Shown: in pieces, positions 1 through 7,152 of the stretch
Numbering within the stretch: position 1 is the stretch's first letter
How the letters are laid out: the number at the start of each line of letters is the position of its first letter
Source: Bacteroidota bacterium
Lineage (GTDB): Bacteria; Bacteroidota; Bacteroidia; NS11-12g; UBA9320
Assembly: GCA_003484585.1 (NCBI GenBank)
Contig: DNBZ01000338.1
Span: 773-10,904, forward strand
DNA length: 10,132 bases
Direction: 5' to 3'
Program-made: the position numbers and the translations under genes
Notes under the pieces: model-generated
Seen by the model: only the letters and a program-made list of their open reading frames with translations
Database searches by the model: none
What the model was told of the DNA's origin: nothing

Positions 1-800
1 TGATAAGCCGTAATATTCGAAACTGAATTCCTCTTATTTCCTTGATATCTAAGCGATTGTCTTTTTGGTAAGTCGTAAAACCCGGTTGAGCTAGTAATTT
101 GTGTAAAGGGGGTATTAGACGGTTTCTTCGTCTTTATATTGATAACGCCATTGAGAGCAGAGCTTCCATATATGACAGAACTGGCACCTTTTATTATTTC
201 CACACCTTCTATTCCTTCTGTAGGTACAAAATTCCAAAGAGGCTGCCCTGCATCGCCACTTAAAAGCGGGACGCCATCTACAAGCACCTGCACTCTAGAT
301 CCTGCACCATAGCTCCACCCACTACCGCTGCGTATTGTTGGCTGATTATCTACTACTTGAACTCCATTTATTCTCCCAATACTTTCTTCCATATTGGTAG
401 GGGCAGTATTAGTAATTAGATTTGGCTGGATTACCTCCATACTTACTGTCGTATTTTTTAAGAGAGTGGCCCTCTTATTCTCAGATACCACTACAGTATA
501 AAGCAAACTAGATTTATTTTTTAGCACTACCGCAATAAATTCATCACTATGCAACAGGGTCGCATCTTCATAACCTATATGGCTAGCGACCACTTTTATT
601 GATGAAGATGAGAATGTAAAATCGCCATCATCATTACTCAGAGCTATAGTTTTATTTTCTAATGGCTCAATAAATTGAACACCTATTTGCGGTTCGCCAA
701 CCTCATTTTTTACCAATCCAGAATATGTATAGACCTCTTGTGCTTCTCCTGCTAGTGTCAAAACCATTAATAGTACTTGTGATAATACTCGTATTCGCAT
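1..800 (-). CDS. TonB-dependent receptor, N-terminal part (runs off left edge)
   Basis: Outer-membrane receptor for energised uptake of a large substrate such as a siderophore; the ligand cannot be assigned. I translated the reverse strand from ATG at 800 and it stays open for 266 codons to the window edge. Residues 1-21 form a signal peptide ending AGEAQ. Residues 26-94 resemble the carboxypeptidase-regulatory-like domain (NDDGDFTF, then SHIGYEDATL). A TonB-box-like YTVVVS lies at 101-106. Residues about 115-225 are the plug domain, with VLVDGVPLL (172-180), EGVEIIKGASSVIYGSSA (198-215) and NGVINIKTKK (217-226), the classic plug ending. The beta-barrel is outside the window. It is divergent from the T9SS-sorted gene, 36 bases between start codons. 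A TAnnTTTG box 13 bases upstream supports this start. Family call is secure; substrate is unknown. Confidence 0.93.
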   Translation of the reverse strand, partial: MRIRVLSQVLLMVLTLAGEAQEVYTYSGLVKNEVGEPQIGVQFIEPLENKTIALSNDDGDFTFSSSSIKVVASHIGYEDATLLHSDEFIAVVLKNKSSLLYTVVVSENKRATLLKNTTVSMEVIQPNLITNTAPTNMEESIGRINGVQVVDNQPTIRSGSGWSYGAGSRVQVLVDGVPLLSGDAGQPLWNFVPTEGIEGVEIIKGASSVIYGSSALNGVINIKTKKPSNTPFTQITSSTGFYDLPKRQSLRYQGNKRNSVSNITAY

Positions 801-807
801 ATATTCG
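776..807 (+). promoter_or_regulatory. possible promoter of the T9SS-sorted protein gene
   Basis: A TTG at 777-779 lies 20 bases before TATATTCG (800-807), which differs from TAnnTTTG at one position. The spacing fits the Bacteroidota -33/-7 layout and would start transcription about 22 bases before the ATG at 837. The element overlaps the first codons of the divergent receptor gene. It is a weak match and only a candidate. Confidence 0.27.
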
Positions 808-813
808 TTTTCA

Positions 814-821
814 CAAATGTA
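814..821 (-). promoter_or_regulatory. -7 promoter box (TACATTTG) of the TonB receptor gene
   Basis: Read on the minus strand, TACATTTG matches the Bacteroidota -7 consensus TAnnTTTG exactly. It ends 13 bases before the receptor ATG at 800, giving an expected leader of about 7 bases. I see no clear -33 TTTG at the expected spacing, so this is a half-supported promoter. Confidence 0.5.
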
Positions 822-836
822 TTTAAACCTATCATT

Positions 837-1559
837 ATGAAGCGATTATTACTCTTTTTCCCTCTATTCCTGTCTATGGCAATATTATCTGTAGCACAAA
901 ACTGTACACCAGACGGCACCATTACGGAGCCTGGAGTATATCCTGAGCAACCTGATACTGCCTATGTAGATGTAGCATACGATTTTAGTTTTCAAATACT
1001 CGCCATTAAAGACACTACTGTAATTTTCGCAGGGCAAACAATTACAGCTAATATAGATTCAGTGCGAGTAGACAACGTGATTGGTCTGCCATCAAATTTT
1101 AATTACACATGCAATCCTAGCTCTTGTACTTTTAATTGGAAAGCCGTTGGATGTGTAAACGTAAAGGGAAATCCTACCAAAAATCAGGCTGGATTATATG
1201 ACTTAAAAATTGCCACAACAGCCTTTGCCTCTTCCGGAATTCTAAAGATACCTACTCCTGATACTACAGAAGGATACCAACTAGTGATACAAGGAGACGG
1301 GTCAGCATCCATATTTGAGGCAAAAAAAGAAGTAGTAGCTATATATCCAAATCCATCCGCAGATGGCGTTTTTCAACTAACAGCTAAAGAGGAACCCCGT
1401 TCTATTAGAATAACAGACCTACAAGGCAAAAACATTGTTTTTGAAGGGTTCAGCAGCAATGGAATTACTACCATCGACATATCCAACACCGCAAAAGGGG
1501 TTTATCTTTTAAACCTAAAGGTGGGCGAACATTTCTATACTAAGAAGATAGTACACTAG
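837..1559 (+). CDS. Small secreted protein with type IX secretion sorting domain
   Basis: A 240-residue exported protein. Residues 1-21 are a typical signal peptide (MKRLLL, hydrophobic core, SVAQ). The last about 73 residues (168-240) form a type A T9SS C-terminal sorting domain: AIYPNPS at 168-174, IRITDLQGK at 190-198, then TIDISNTAKGVYLLNL and the terminal KKIVH. In this family the domain directs passage through the type IX secretion system and is usually cleaved, with attachment to the cell surface or release. The middle (22-160) is beta-rich with four cysteines (C23, C92, C97, C106) and a VDNVIGLPSNFNYTC segment; I know similar segments from other Bacteroidota surface proteins but no assigned function. 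C23 does not sit in a good lipobox, so a lipoprotein is unlikely. The gene precedes the E1 gene by 47 bases, which contain a separate promoter. Secretion call is strong; biological role is unknown. Confidence 0.92.
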   Translation: MKRLLLFFPLFLSMAILSVAQNCTPDGTITEPGVYPEQPDTAYVDVAYDFSFQILAIKDTTVIFAGQTITANIDSVRVDNVIGLPSNFNYTCNPSSCTFNWKAVGCVNVKGNPTKNQAGLYDLKIATTAFASSGILKIPTPDTTEGYQLVIQGDGSASIFEAKKEVVAIYPNPSADGVFQLTAKEEPRSIRITDLQGKNIVFEGFSSNGITTIDISNTAKGVYLLNLKVGEHFYTKKIVH

Positions 1560-1573
1560 CTGTTTTACGAGTA

Positions 1574-1592
1574 AAAGATAAGACTTATCTTT
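1574..1592. repeat. 8-bp perfect inverted repeat in the leader of the E1 gene
   Basis: AAAGATAA (1574-1581), three bases GAC, then TTATCTTT (1585-1592). The right arm supplies most of the -7 promoter box of the following gene. It may be an operator or a weak hairpin ending the upstream transcript; there is no long T tract after it, so a strong terminator is unlikely. Confidence 0.5.
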
Positions 1593-1593
1593 G
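1586..1593 (+). promoter_or_regulatory. -7 promoter box (TATCTTTG) of the fused E1 gene
   Basis: TATCTTTG matches the Bacteroidota -7 consensus TAnnTTTG exactly. It ends 13 bases before the ATG at 1607, predicting a leader of only some 6-7 bases. A T-rich TTTT at 1563-1566 lies 19 bases upstream as a poor -33 element. The fit in sequence and position supports independent transcription of the E1 gene. Confidence 0.6.
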
Positions 1594-1606
1594 CACCACT
1601 CAAAAC

Positions 1607-3988
1607 ATGGCATCATCTGTAGCAAATAAAACTAATCCTATCTCAAAGGTTGAATTTAAGAATCAGGTAATTTCTGATTACATCACCGCATACAAGAGCA
1701 GACAGACCTCTCTCTCAGGGAGAAAAGAAGTGCTCACAGGCAAAGCAAAGTTTGGAATATTTGGCGACGGAAAGGAAGTAGCACAGGTGGCTATGGCTCG
1801 CTATATGCAAAATGGCGATTTCCGTGCAGGATATTACCGTGACCAAACAATCATGTTTGCACTAGGGCTTAGCGACGTACAAAAGTTCTTCGCTCAACTC
1901 TACGCACACCCAAGTACTGAGCACGAACCAAGTAGTGCTGGCAGAAGTATGAATGGTCACTTTGGTACACGTATGCTAGACGACAATGGCAATTGGCTAC
2001 CACAGACAGACCGCATCAACATATCTTCTGACATATCCCCCACTGCAGGACAAATGCCTAGAGCCCTAGGACTTGCCTTTGCTTCTAAGGTATATAAATC
2101 TAATAAAGATCTACACAAGGAAACTAAATTTTCTAAAGAAGGAAATGAAATATCTTGGGCTACCATTGGAAACGCAAGCACATCTGAGGGTCACTTCTGG
2201 GAAAGTATAAATGCTGCTGGTGTCATGCAAGTGCCCATGCTAGTAAGCATATGGGATGACGAGTATGGAATATCTGTACACGCTGAACATCAGACTACTA
2301 AACAAAATTTAAGTGCTATACTCTCAGGTTTCAAAACCGATAAATATGGTATAGGAATAGAACTCATTACTGTAAATGGATGGGACTACCCCTCCCTCAT
2401 CAATGCATACAAAAAAGCATCTGAAGTGTGCCGCAAGAAGCATACTCCAGTAGTGGTACACGTAAAAGAACTTACCCAGCCTCAGGGCCACTCTACTTCT
2501 GGATCGCACGAAAGATATAAGTCAAAGGATAGACTCGCGTGGGAAACAGAACATGATTGTGTTACTAAAATGCGTTCTTGGATACTAGAAAATAATATTG
2601 CTGCAGAAAATGAAATAGCAACTCTAGAAAAGCAAACGGTAACGGAAGTAAAAGAGGCTAAAAAAGCAGCTTGGACAGCGTTCACCGGAGAAATAAAAGC
2701 AGAAGTAGCTGAAGCGGTACTTTTCCTGAATGATGTAGATGCAGACGCTGCGTCTAGCCTGAAAAGCACAATGGATCCTGGAAGAAAGGATATTCTCAAA
2801 ACGATTCATACTGTACTTAGAAATAACATTGGCAGCTCTGCCACAAATGAGCTTCAGCAATATTATACTGACTACCTAACTAAGTATCAAGATATATATA
2901 GTAGTCACCTATATAGTCAATCACCTCAAAGTGCTCTGAAAGTTGAGAACATCAAGCCCGAGTATGCTGATGATGCAGAAGAACTTAACGGTTTTGAGAT
3001 TCTAAACAAAAACTTTGATAGCATACTTAATAAGCACCCAGAAGTAATCGCTTTTGGAGAGGACGTAGGAAAAATTGGCGATGTAAATCAAGGATTCGCA
3101 GGACTTCAAGAAAAATACGGTGATCACAGAGTAATGGATATGGGTATCCGGGAAAATACTATAGTAGGACAAGCAATAGGGGCTTCACTTCGAGGACTTA
3201 GACCCATAGCAGAGATACAATACTTAGATTATCTACTCTACGGTCTACAGATGATGAGTGACGACATCGCAACTGTACAGTATAGAACTAAAGGTGGACA
3301 GAAATACCCTCTAATCATAAGAACACGAGGACACAGGCTAGAAGGAATATGGCACAGCGGGTCTCCAATGGGAATGATCCTTAACGCCGTACGAGGTATA
3401 AACGTACTAGTCCCTAGAGATATGACCAGAGCGGCAGGTTTTTATAATACTATATTAAAATCAGACGAGCCAGCATTAATTATAGAGTGTCTCAATGGCT
3501 ACAGACTTAAAGAAAAAGTACCAGCCAACCTGTCTGAGTTTACGGTGCCTGTAGGAGTGCCAGAAACACTGCTTTACGGCGAAGACGTTACGGTAATCAC
3601 TTATGGTAGCTGTGTTAGAATAGCACAGGAGGGAATAGCACTATTGGCAGAAAAAGGAATTTCTGTAGAGTTGATAGATGTTCAGTCTCTTTTACCTTTT
3701 GACATTAACCACAACATAGTGGATTCCTTAATGAAGACCAACAAAGTAGTCTTCTTAGACGAGGATGTAAAAGGAGGTGCAACAGGTTTTATGATGCAAA
3801 AGGTACTAGAAGAGCAAGAAGGTTATAAATACCTAGATGCTGCTCCCAGAACACTGACTTCTCAAGATCACAGACCCGCTTATGGTACTGATGGAGATTA
3901 CTTCTCTAAATCTAATGCGGAGCAACTCTTCGAGCTAGTGTATCGGATGATGCACGAGTATGATCCAAGTAAATTCCCAAAATTCTAA
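1607..3988 (+). CDS. 2-oxoacid dehydrogenase E1, fused alpha and beta subunits
   Basis: Thiamine-diphosphate enzyme that decarboxylates a 2-oxoacid and passes the acyl group to an E2 lipoyl protein; cytoplasmic. The 793 residues hold an alpha half (about 1-400) and a beta half (about 450-793) that are separate chains in classical complexes. The alpha half carries the cofactor motif region GNASTSEG (188-195) to WDDEYGIS (216-223), and the loop QGHSTSGSHERY (293-304) with H295. The beta half carries AFGEDVG (482-488), the IREN stretch with the presumed cofactor-activating glutamate E516, and a late C-terminal transketolase domain (VTVITYGSC onward). The canonical GDG is GNA and the terminal NN is DD, so metal binding is non-canonical; I recall related Bacteroidota fused proteins varying here. 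No E2 or E3 gene is adjacent, so whether the substrate is pyruvate, a branched-chain 2-oxoacid or another is open. It has its own promoter and a strong terminator. Confidence 0.9.
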   Translation: MASSVANKTNPISKVEFKNQVISDYITAYKSRQTSLSGRKEVLTGKAKFGIFGDGKEVAQVAMARYMQNGDFRAGYYRDQTIMFALGLSDVQKFFAQLYAHPSTEHEPSSAGRSMNGHFGTRMLDDNGNWLPQTDRINISSDISPTAGQMPRALGLAFASKVYKSNKDLHKETKFSKEGNEISWATIGNASTSEGHFWESINAAGVMQVPMLVSIWDDEYGISVHAEHQTTKQNLSAILSGFKTDKYGIGIELITVNGWDYPSLINAYKKASEVCRKKHTPVVVHVKELTQPQGHSTSGSHERYKSKDRLAWETEHDCVTKMRSWILENNIAAENEIATLEKQTVTEVKEAKKAAWTAFTGEIKAEVAEAVLFLNDVDADAASSLKSTMDPGRKDILKTIHTVLRNNIGSSATNELQQYYTDYLTKYQDIYSSHLYSQSPQSALKVENIKPEYADDAEELNGFEILNKNFDSILNKHPEVIAFGEDVGKIGDVNQGFAGLQEKYGDHRVMDMGIRENTIVGQAIGASLRGLRPIAEIQYLDYLLYGLQMMSDDIATVQYRTKGGQKYPLIIRTRGHRLEGIWHSGSPMGMILNAVRGINVLVPRDMTRAAGFYNTILKSDEPALIIECLNGYRLKEKVPANLSEFTVPVGVPETLLYGEDVTVITYGSCVRIAQEGIALLAEKGISVELIDVQSLLPFDINHNIVDSLMKTNKVVFLDEDVKGGATGFMMQKVLEEQEGYKYLDAAPRTLTSQDHRPAYGTDGDYFSKSNAEQLFELVYRMMHEYDPSKFPKF

Positions 3989-4008
3989 TTTTAAAAAACC
4001 TCAGACAT

Positions 4009-4051
4009 AAAAAAAGGGTTCTCTCCGACATATCGGAGAGAACCCTTTTTT
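4009..4051. terminator. Bidirectional rho-independent terminator between E1 gene and mscL
   Basis: A perfect 13-bp GC-containing stem, GGGTTCTCTCCGA (4016-4028) and its complement (4033-4045), closes on the loop CATA. It is flanked by seven A on the left and six T on the right, so on either strand the hairpin is followed by a T tract. It sits 20 bases after the E1 stop and 19 bases from the mscL stop, in the convergent gap, and should serve both genes. Confidence 0.93.
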
Positions 4052-4070
4052 ATTGATAACTATCTTAAGA

Positions 4071-4475
4071 TTACTTCTTTAAAGCATCTCTAATCTCTGT
4101 AAGAAGATCATTGTCCGAAGGTCCTGATGGAGCTGCTGCTTCAACTGGCTTCTTAGTTTTGTTGTATGCCTTAACTATAAGGAACATAACGAAACCTACA
4201 ACTAGTAAGCTAATGATAGTGTCTACCCAAGCACCATACTCTACTGCTGCTACACCTGCTTCTTTTGCTGCAGCTACAGACTTATAAACCTCTGTTCCAG
4301 GGGTCCAAAATTTATCTGAAAAGCTTACTCCTCCTAAAACTAAACCTATCAAAGGCATAGCAATTTTAGATACGAAACCTTTAATAACGGCTCCTAAAGC
4401 TCCAGCCATAATTACTGCAACTGCAAGGTCTATGACATTCCCTGTCGCAATGAAATTCTTAAATTGTTTTAACAT
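4071..4475 (-). CDS. mscL: Large-conductance mechanosensitive channel MscL
   Basis: Homopentameric inner-membrane channel that opens under high membrane tension and releases solutes during hypo-osmotic shock. The 134-residue length is normal for the family. The N-terminal helix and TM1 (FKNFIATGNVIDLAVAVI, continuing to about residue 46) match the family signature region; TM2 spans about 84-106 (VDTIISLLVVGFVMFLIV); the C-terminal helix ends LLTEIRDALKK, the conserved cytoplasmic bundle motif. Compared with E. coli MscL from memory, the pore-lining positions G22 and G26 are alanine here (A20, A24), while L19 and V23 are kept as L17 and V21. The gene is last in the minus-strand block, with a 72-base AT-rich gap from sprT where I found no exact TAnnTTTG box, so it may be read through from upstream or use an unrecognised promoter. 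It ends at the shared terminator. Confidence 0.95.
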   Translation of the reverse strand: MLKQFKNFIATGNVIDLAVAVIMAGALGAVIKGFVSKIAMPLIGLVLGGVSFSDKFWTPGTEVYKSVAAAKEAGVAAVEYGAWVDTIISLLVVGFVMFLIVKAYNKTKKPVEAAAPSGPSDNDLLTEIRDALKK

Positions 4476-4547
4476 TGTTTTTATTTTAGTTAATTACATA
4501 AATGAAGACGTAAAAATAAGTAAGCGTCACAAATTATGCATGTAAGT

Positions 4548-5147
4548 CTATTCACTAGCCTCTACTAAAGCTGCTTTATTAATAGTGTATTTCCTCTTGT
4601 TCGTAAGATTTAGACACATAACTCGAGTACGTCTAGTTTCAAGTTTCTGATATCGATGACCTCTGAAAATGAACGTCTCTCCTAAGGGTAATTCATCCAA
4701 ATATATCCCTGATACGTCATCATACGGGGTAAAGGCTTTTTCTACGTCTAAATTTACACCACTACACGCTTTTGGAGCTTTCAGTTCACTTATTACTACC
4801 AATAAAAGACCTTGGTCTTTAGCAAACTCTTCTTCCATTTTTAGCTCATAAAACAACTCTTGAAAATTTTGCTTCCACTCTATACCGTGAGGTTTAACTC
4901 TATTCCCGTTGTCCAAAAAAGTCTTAAGATGTGCTATTTCGTGCACTAACGTAAATAGGAACCTAAAAGAATTGGTGTCGTGATTTATAGATATGCTTAG
5001 ATTATTGCCAGATTGACGAAAATCTCCTCGCTTTGTTTTCCGAGGTTTAGTAATTTTTAACTCACATTTAGCCTCTGCCAAATACTGGACAATACTAGAT
5101 GCTTTGTGATTAGGTAAGTGTTTCTCTAAGTATTCGAGAATACTCAT
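4548..5147 (-). CDS. SprT-like zinc metalloprotease domain protein
   Basis: A 199-residue protein of the SprT-like gluzincin-type family. The zinc site is plain: HEIAH at 69-73 with catalytic E70, and a third histidine H87 in KPHGIEWKQNF, the usual spacing for SprT-like domains. The eukaryotic relative SPRTN cleaves DNA-protein crosslinks; the role of short bacterial members is poorly known, so I infer only a zinc peptidase fold. The C-terminal part (145-199, GIYLDELPLGETFIFRGHRYQKLETRRTR, basic) has just one cysteine, C178, so the four-cysteine zinc ribbon seen in many SprT proteins is absent. It lies 3 bases downstream of psd and is almost certainly co-transcribed with gdh and psd. There is no signal peptide, so it should be cytoplasmic. 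Confidence 0.85.
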   Translation of the reverse strand: MSILEYLEKHLPNHKASSIVQYLAEAKCELKITKPRKTKRGDFRQSGNNLSISINHDTNSFRFLFTLVHEIAHLKTFLDNGNRVKPHGIEWKQNFQELFYELKMEEEFAKDQGLLLVVISELKAPKACSGVNLDVEKAFTPYDDVSGIYLDELPLGETFIFRGHRYQKLETRRTRVMCLNLTNKRKYTINKAALVEASE

Positions 5148-5150
5148 AGA

Positions 5151-5807
5151 TTACTTTAATACAGCAAGTAATGTATCTGCAGCAGACACCTTTTGCTCTA
5201 GTTCTACTTTTATTTCTGTACCAATAGGCACATATACGTCTACTCTAGACCCAAATTTTATAAAGCCCATTTCTTCTCCCTTACCAGCCTTGTCTCCCGG
5301 TTTAATATACCACCGAATTCTACGTGCCACAGCACCAGCTATTTGTCTAAAAAGAACTTCCACTCCTGTATCTGTTTTAATCACCGACGTGGTGCGTTCG
5401 TTTTCTGTGCTACTCTTTGGATGCCAAGCTACCAAATACTTCCCTGGATGATATTTGAAATAGCTAAAAATCCCTGAAACTGGGTTTCTATTCACATGCA
5501 CATTGAGTGGCGACATAAAGATAGAAATCTGAATTCTCTTATCCTTGAAATATTCTGTCTCCTCAACTTCCTCTATTACCACCACTTTGCCATCACAAGG
5601 GCTCACTATGCCATTCTCTGTTTGGTCAGAATGACGAGCAGGATTACGAAAAAATCTAACTATTAAGATATATAATACTAACAGAGGAAGACCTAAAAGA
5701 GCCATCAACCAACTAGGAGCTCCTAAAGAGGAAAGTCCATATAGCACCCCCGCAAAAAGCAGAGTCGAAATCAATATTATCTTGTATCCTTCCTTGTGTA
5801 TATTCAT
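5151..5807 (-). CDS. psd: Phosphatidylserine decarboxylase, short form
   Basis: Converts phosphatidylserine to phosphatidylethanolamine, the main Bacteroidota membrane lipid, at the inner membrane. The 218-residue length fits the short form of the family. Two hydrophobic N-terminal segments (about 8-26 and 33-51) anchor it. The family residues are visible: SPCDGKVV with D72, SPLNVHVNRNPVSG with H104, and FGSRVDVYVP, where cleavage between G186 and S187 would give alpha and beta chains and turn S187 into the pyruvoyl cofactor. The matching E. coli enzyme uses an Asp-His-Ser triad, which these positions reproduce. It starts 10 bases after the gdh stop and ends 3 bases before sprT. Its pathway partner cdsA is upstream on the same strand beyond gdh; a phosphatidylserine synthase gene is not in the window. 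Confidence 0.95.
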   Translation of the reverse strand: MNIHKEGYKIILISTLLFAGVLYGLSSLGAPSWLMALLGLPLLVLYILIVRFFRNPARHSDQTENGIVSPCDGKVVVIEEVEETEYFKDKRIQISIFMSPLNVHVNRNPVSGIFSYFKYHPGKYLVAWHPKSSTENERTTSVIKTDTGVEVLFRQIAGAVARRIRWYIKPGDKAGKGEEMGFIKFGSRVDVYVPIGTEIKVELEQKVSAADTLLAVLK

Positions 5808-5817
5808 ACTTATGTAT

Positions 5818-7095
5818 CTAAAAAATACCTCTCAGCTTAGAAGTGTTAGCTACCTTCTCAATAGCAACAATATATGCTGCGGTTCTGAGGCTGCAGTTAT
5901 GTTTTCTAGCAGCTTTGTAAACAGCATCAAAGGCCTGCTTCATGATTCTATCTGCACGACGATTTACACGTTCTTCGGTCCAGAAATAGCCTAGTCTGTT
6001 TTGTACCCACTCAAAGTAAGATACAGAAACACCGCCGGCATTTGCCAAGATATCTGGGACCACCATAACACCATTCGCTTCTAGTATAGCATCTGCATTA
6101 GACGCTGTAGGTCCATTAGCTCCTTCTACTATAAGTTTCGCCCTAATTCTTGCTGCGTTTTCCTCCGTTATTTGATCTTCTAATGCCGCTGGCACCAAAA
6201 TATCTACATCTAGCTCTAGCAACTCTTCGTTGGTAATTATTTTACCCCCTTTAAATCCGTCCAAACTCTTGTGGTTAACCACGTACTCAATAGCTTCTTC
6301 TATATCTAGGCCGTCCGGATTATAATATGCTCCCGATATATCTGAAATAGCAACTATAGTAACTCCTTGCTGCTCAATAAGTTTGGCAGATATGCTTCCT
6401 ACGTTTCCAAAACCTTGTACAGCACAAGTAGCTTCAGAAGGTTTCATTTTTAGTTTGGCCATAGCACTACGTGCCGAAACCATAACACCGCGTCCTGTCG
6501 CTTCCATTCTCCCAAGAGAACCACCTAGTACAAGCGGTTTACCAGTAACTACTGCAGGAGATGCTTCTCCTTTCAGTTTAGAATACTCATCCATAATCCA
6601 AGCCATTGTCTGTGGATTAGTCCCCATATCCGGAGCTGGAATATCTTTCTCTGGTCCAAATACATCTCTCATAGCACCCGTAAATGATCTAGTAAGTCTT
6701 TCTAGCTCACCATCAGACATAGTACGAGGATCACATTGTACACCTCCTTTTGCACCACCGTAGGGTATACCCACTACAGCACACTTCCATGTCATCCAAG
6801 CGGCTAAGGCTTTCACCTCATCCAGGTTTACACCCATAGAGTAGCGAATACCTCCTTTACTAGGACCTAGTTTAGATGAATGCACTACTCGGTATCCTTG
6901 AAATACCTGTACTTTACCATCATCCATAGTTACAGGAAGGCTTACTATTACAGCCTTCTCAGGAGATTTAAGAGCATTATAAGTAGACTCGTCTAAACCT
7001 AGAATGGTTGCAGCTTCATCAAATCTCTGCATCATCGATTCCAAAGGATTCAGATGATCGACAATAGGAGCTGGCTCTTTGAACTTTAAAGTCAT
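5818..7095 (-). CDS. gdhA: Glu/Leu/Phe/Val dehydrogenase, most likely glutamate dehydrogenase
   Basis: Reversible oxidative deamination of glutamate to 2-oxoglutarate and ammonia; soluble, normally hexameric. The 425 residues contain the full domain set. GPSKGGIRY carries K80, WKCAVV K104, and PYGGAKGGV the catalytic K116; DIPAPDMGTN carries D156. These match K89, K113, K125 and D165 of the Clostridium symbiosum enzyme with a constant offset of nine. The Rossmann motif GFGNVG is at 228-233 and SDISGAYYNPDG follows, so the coenzyme is bound here; I do not assign NAD versus NADP. The C-terminal NAGGVSVSYFEW (352-363) is typical. Leucine or other amino-acid specificity cannot be excluded outright, but length and motifs favour glutamate. 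A TAnnTTTG box and a palindrome lie upstream. It heads the tight cluster with psd and sprT. Confidence 0.92.
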   Translation of the reverse strand: MTLKFKEPAPIVDHLNPLESMMQRFDEAATILGLDESTYNALKSPEKAVIVSLPVTMDDGKVQVFQGYRVVHSSKLGPSKGGIRYSMGVNLDEVKALAAWMTWKCAVVGIPYGGAKGGVQCDPRTMSDGELERLTRSFTGAMRDVFGPEKDIPAPDMGTNPQTMAWIMDEYSKLKGEASPAVVTGKPLVLGGSLGRMEATGRGVMVSARSAMAKLKMKPSEATCAVQGFGNVGSISAKLIEQQGVTIVAISDISGAYYNPDGLDIEEAIEYVVNHKSLDGFKGGKIITNEELLELDVDILVPAALEDQITEENAARIRAKLIVEGANGPTASNADAILEANGVMVVPDILANAGGVSVSYFEWVQNRLGYFWTEERVNRRADRIMKQAFDAVYKAARKHNCSLRTAAYIVAIEKVANTSKLRGIF

Positions 7096-7129
7096 TTTGA
7101 TAGTGTTTTTATTACTGTTATATTATCGG

Positions 7130-7137
7130 CAAATGTA
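7130..7137 (-). promoter_or_regulatory. -7 promoter box (TACATTTG) of gdh
   Basis: On the minus strand TACATTTG matches TAnnTTTG exactly and is the same octamer as the box of the TonB receptor gene. It ends 34 bases before the gdh ATG at 7095, predicting a leader of about 28 bases. No clear -33 TTTG is seen; a 10-base palindrome occupies that zone instead. It supports a separate start for gdh-psd-sprT. Confidence 0.55.
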
Positions 7138-7152
7138 CCAATTCTTATGTAT

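Noticed and set aside
2482..2860. Minus-strand frames inside the E1 gene
   Set aside because: They are opposite-strand shadows of a continuous 793-residue conserved enzyme and show no motif or promoter.
4507..4528. GACG...CGTC inverted repeat upstream of mscL
   Set aside because: Only four bases pair across a 14-base AT-rich spacer, which is expected by chance; not a credible hairpin or operator.
6383..6763. 126-residue plus-strand frame inside gdh
   Set aside because: It is antisense to the strongly conserved catalytic region of gdh, has a low-complexity composition and no family motif.
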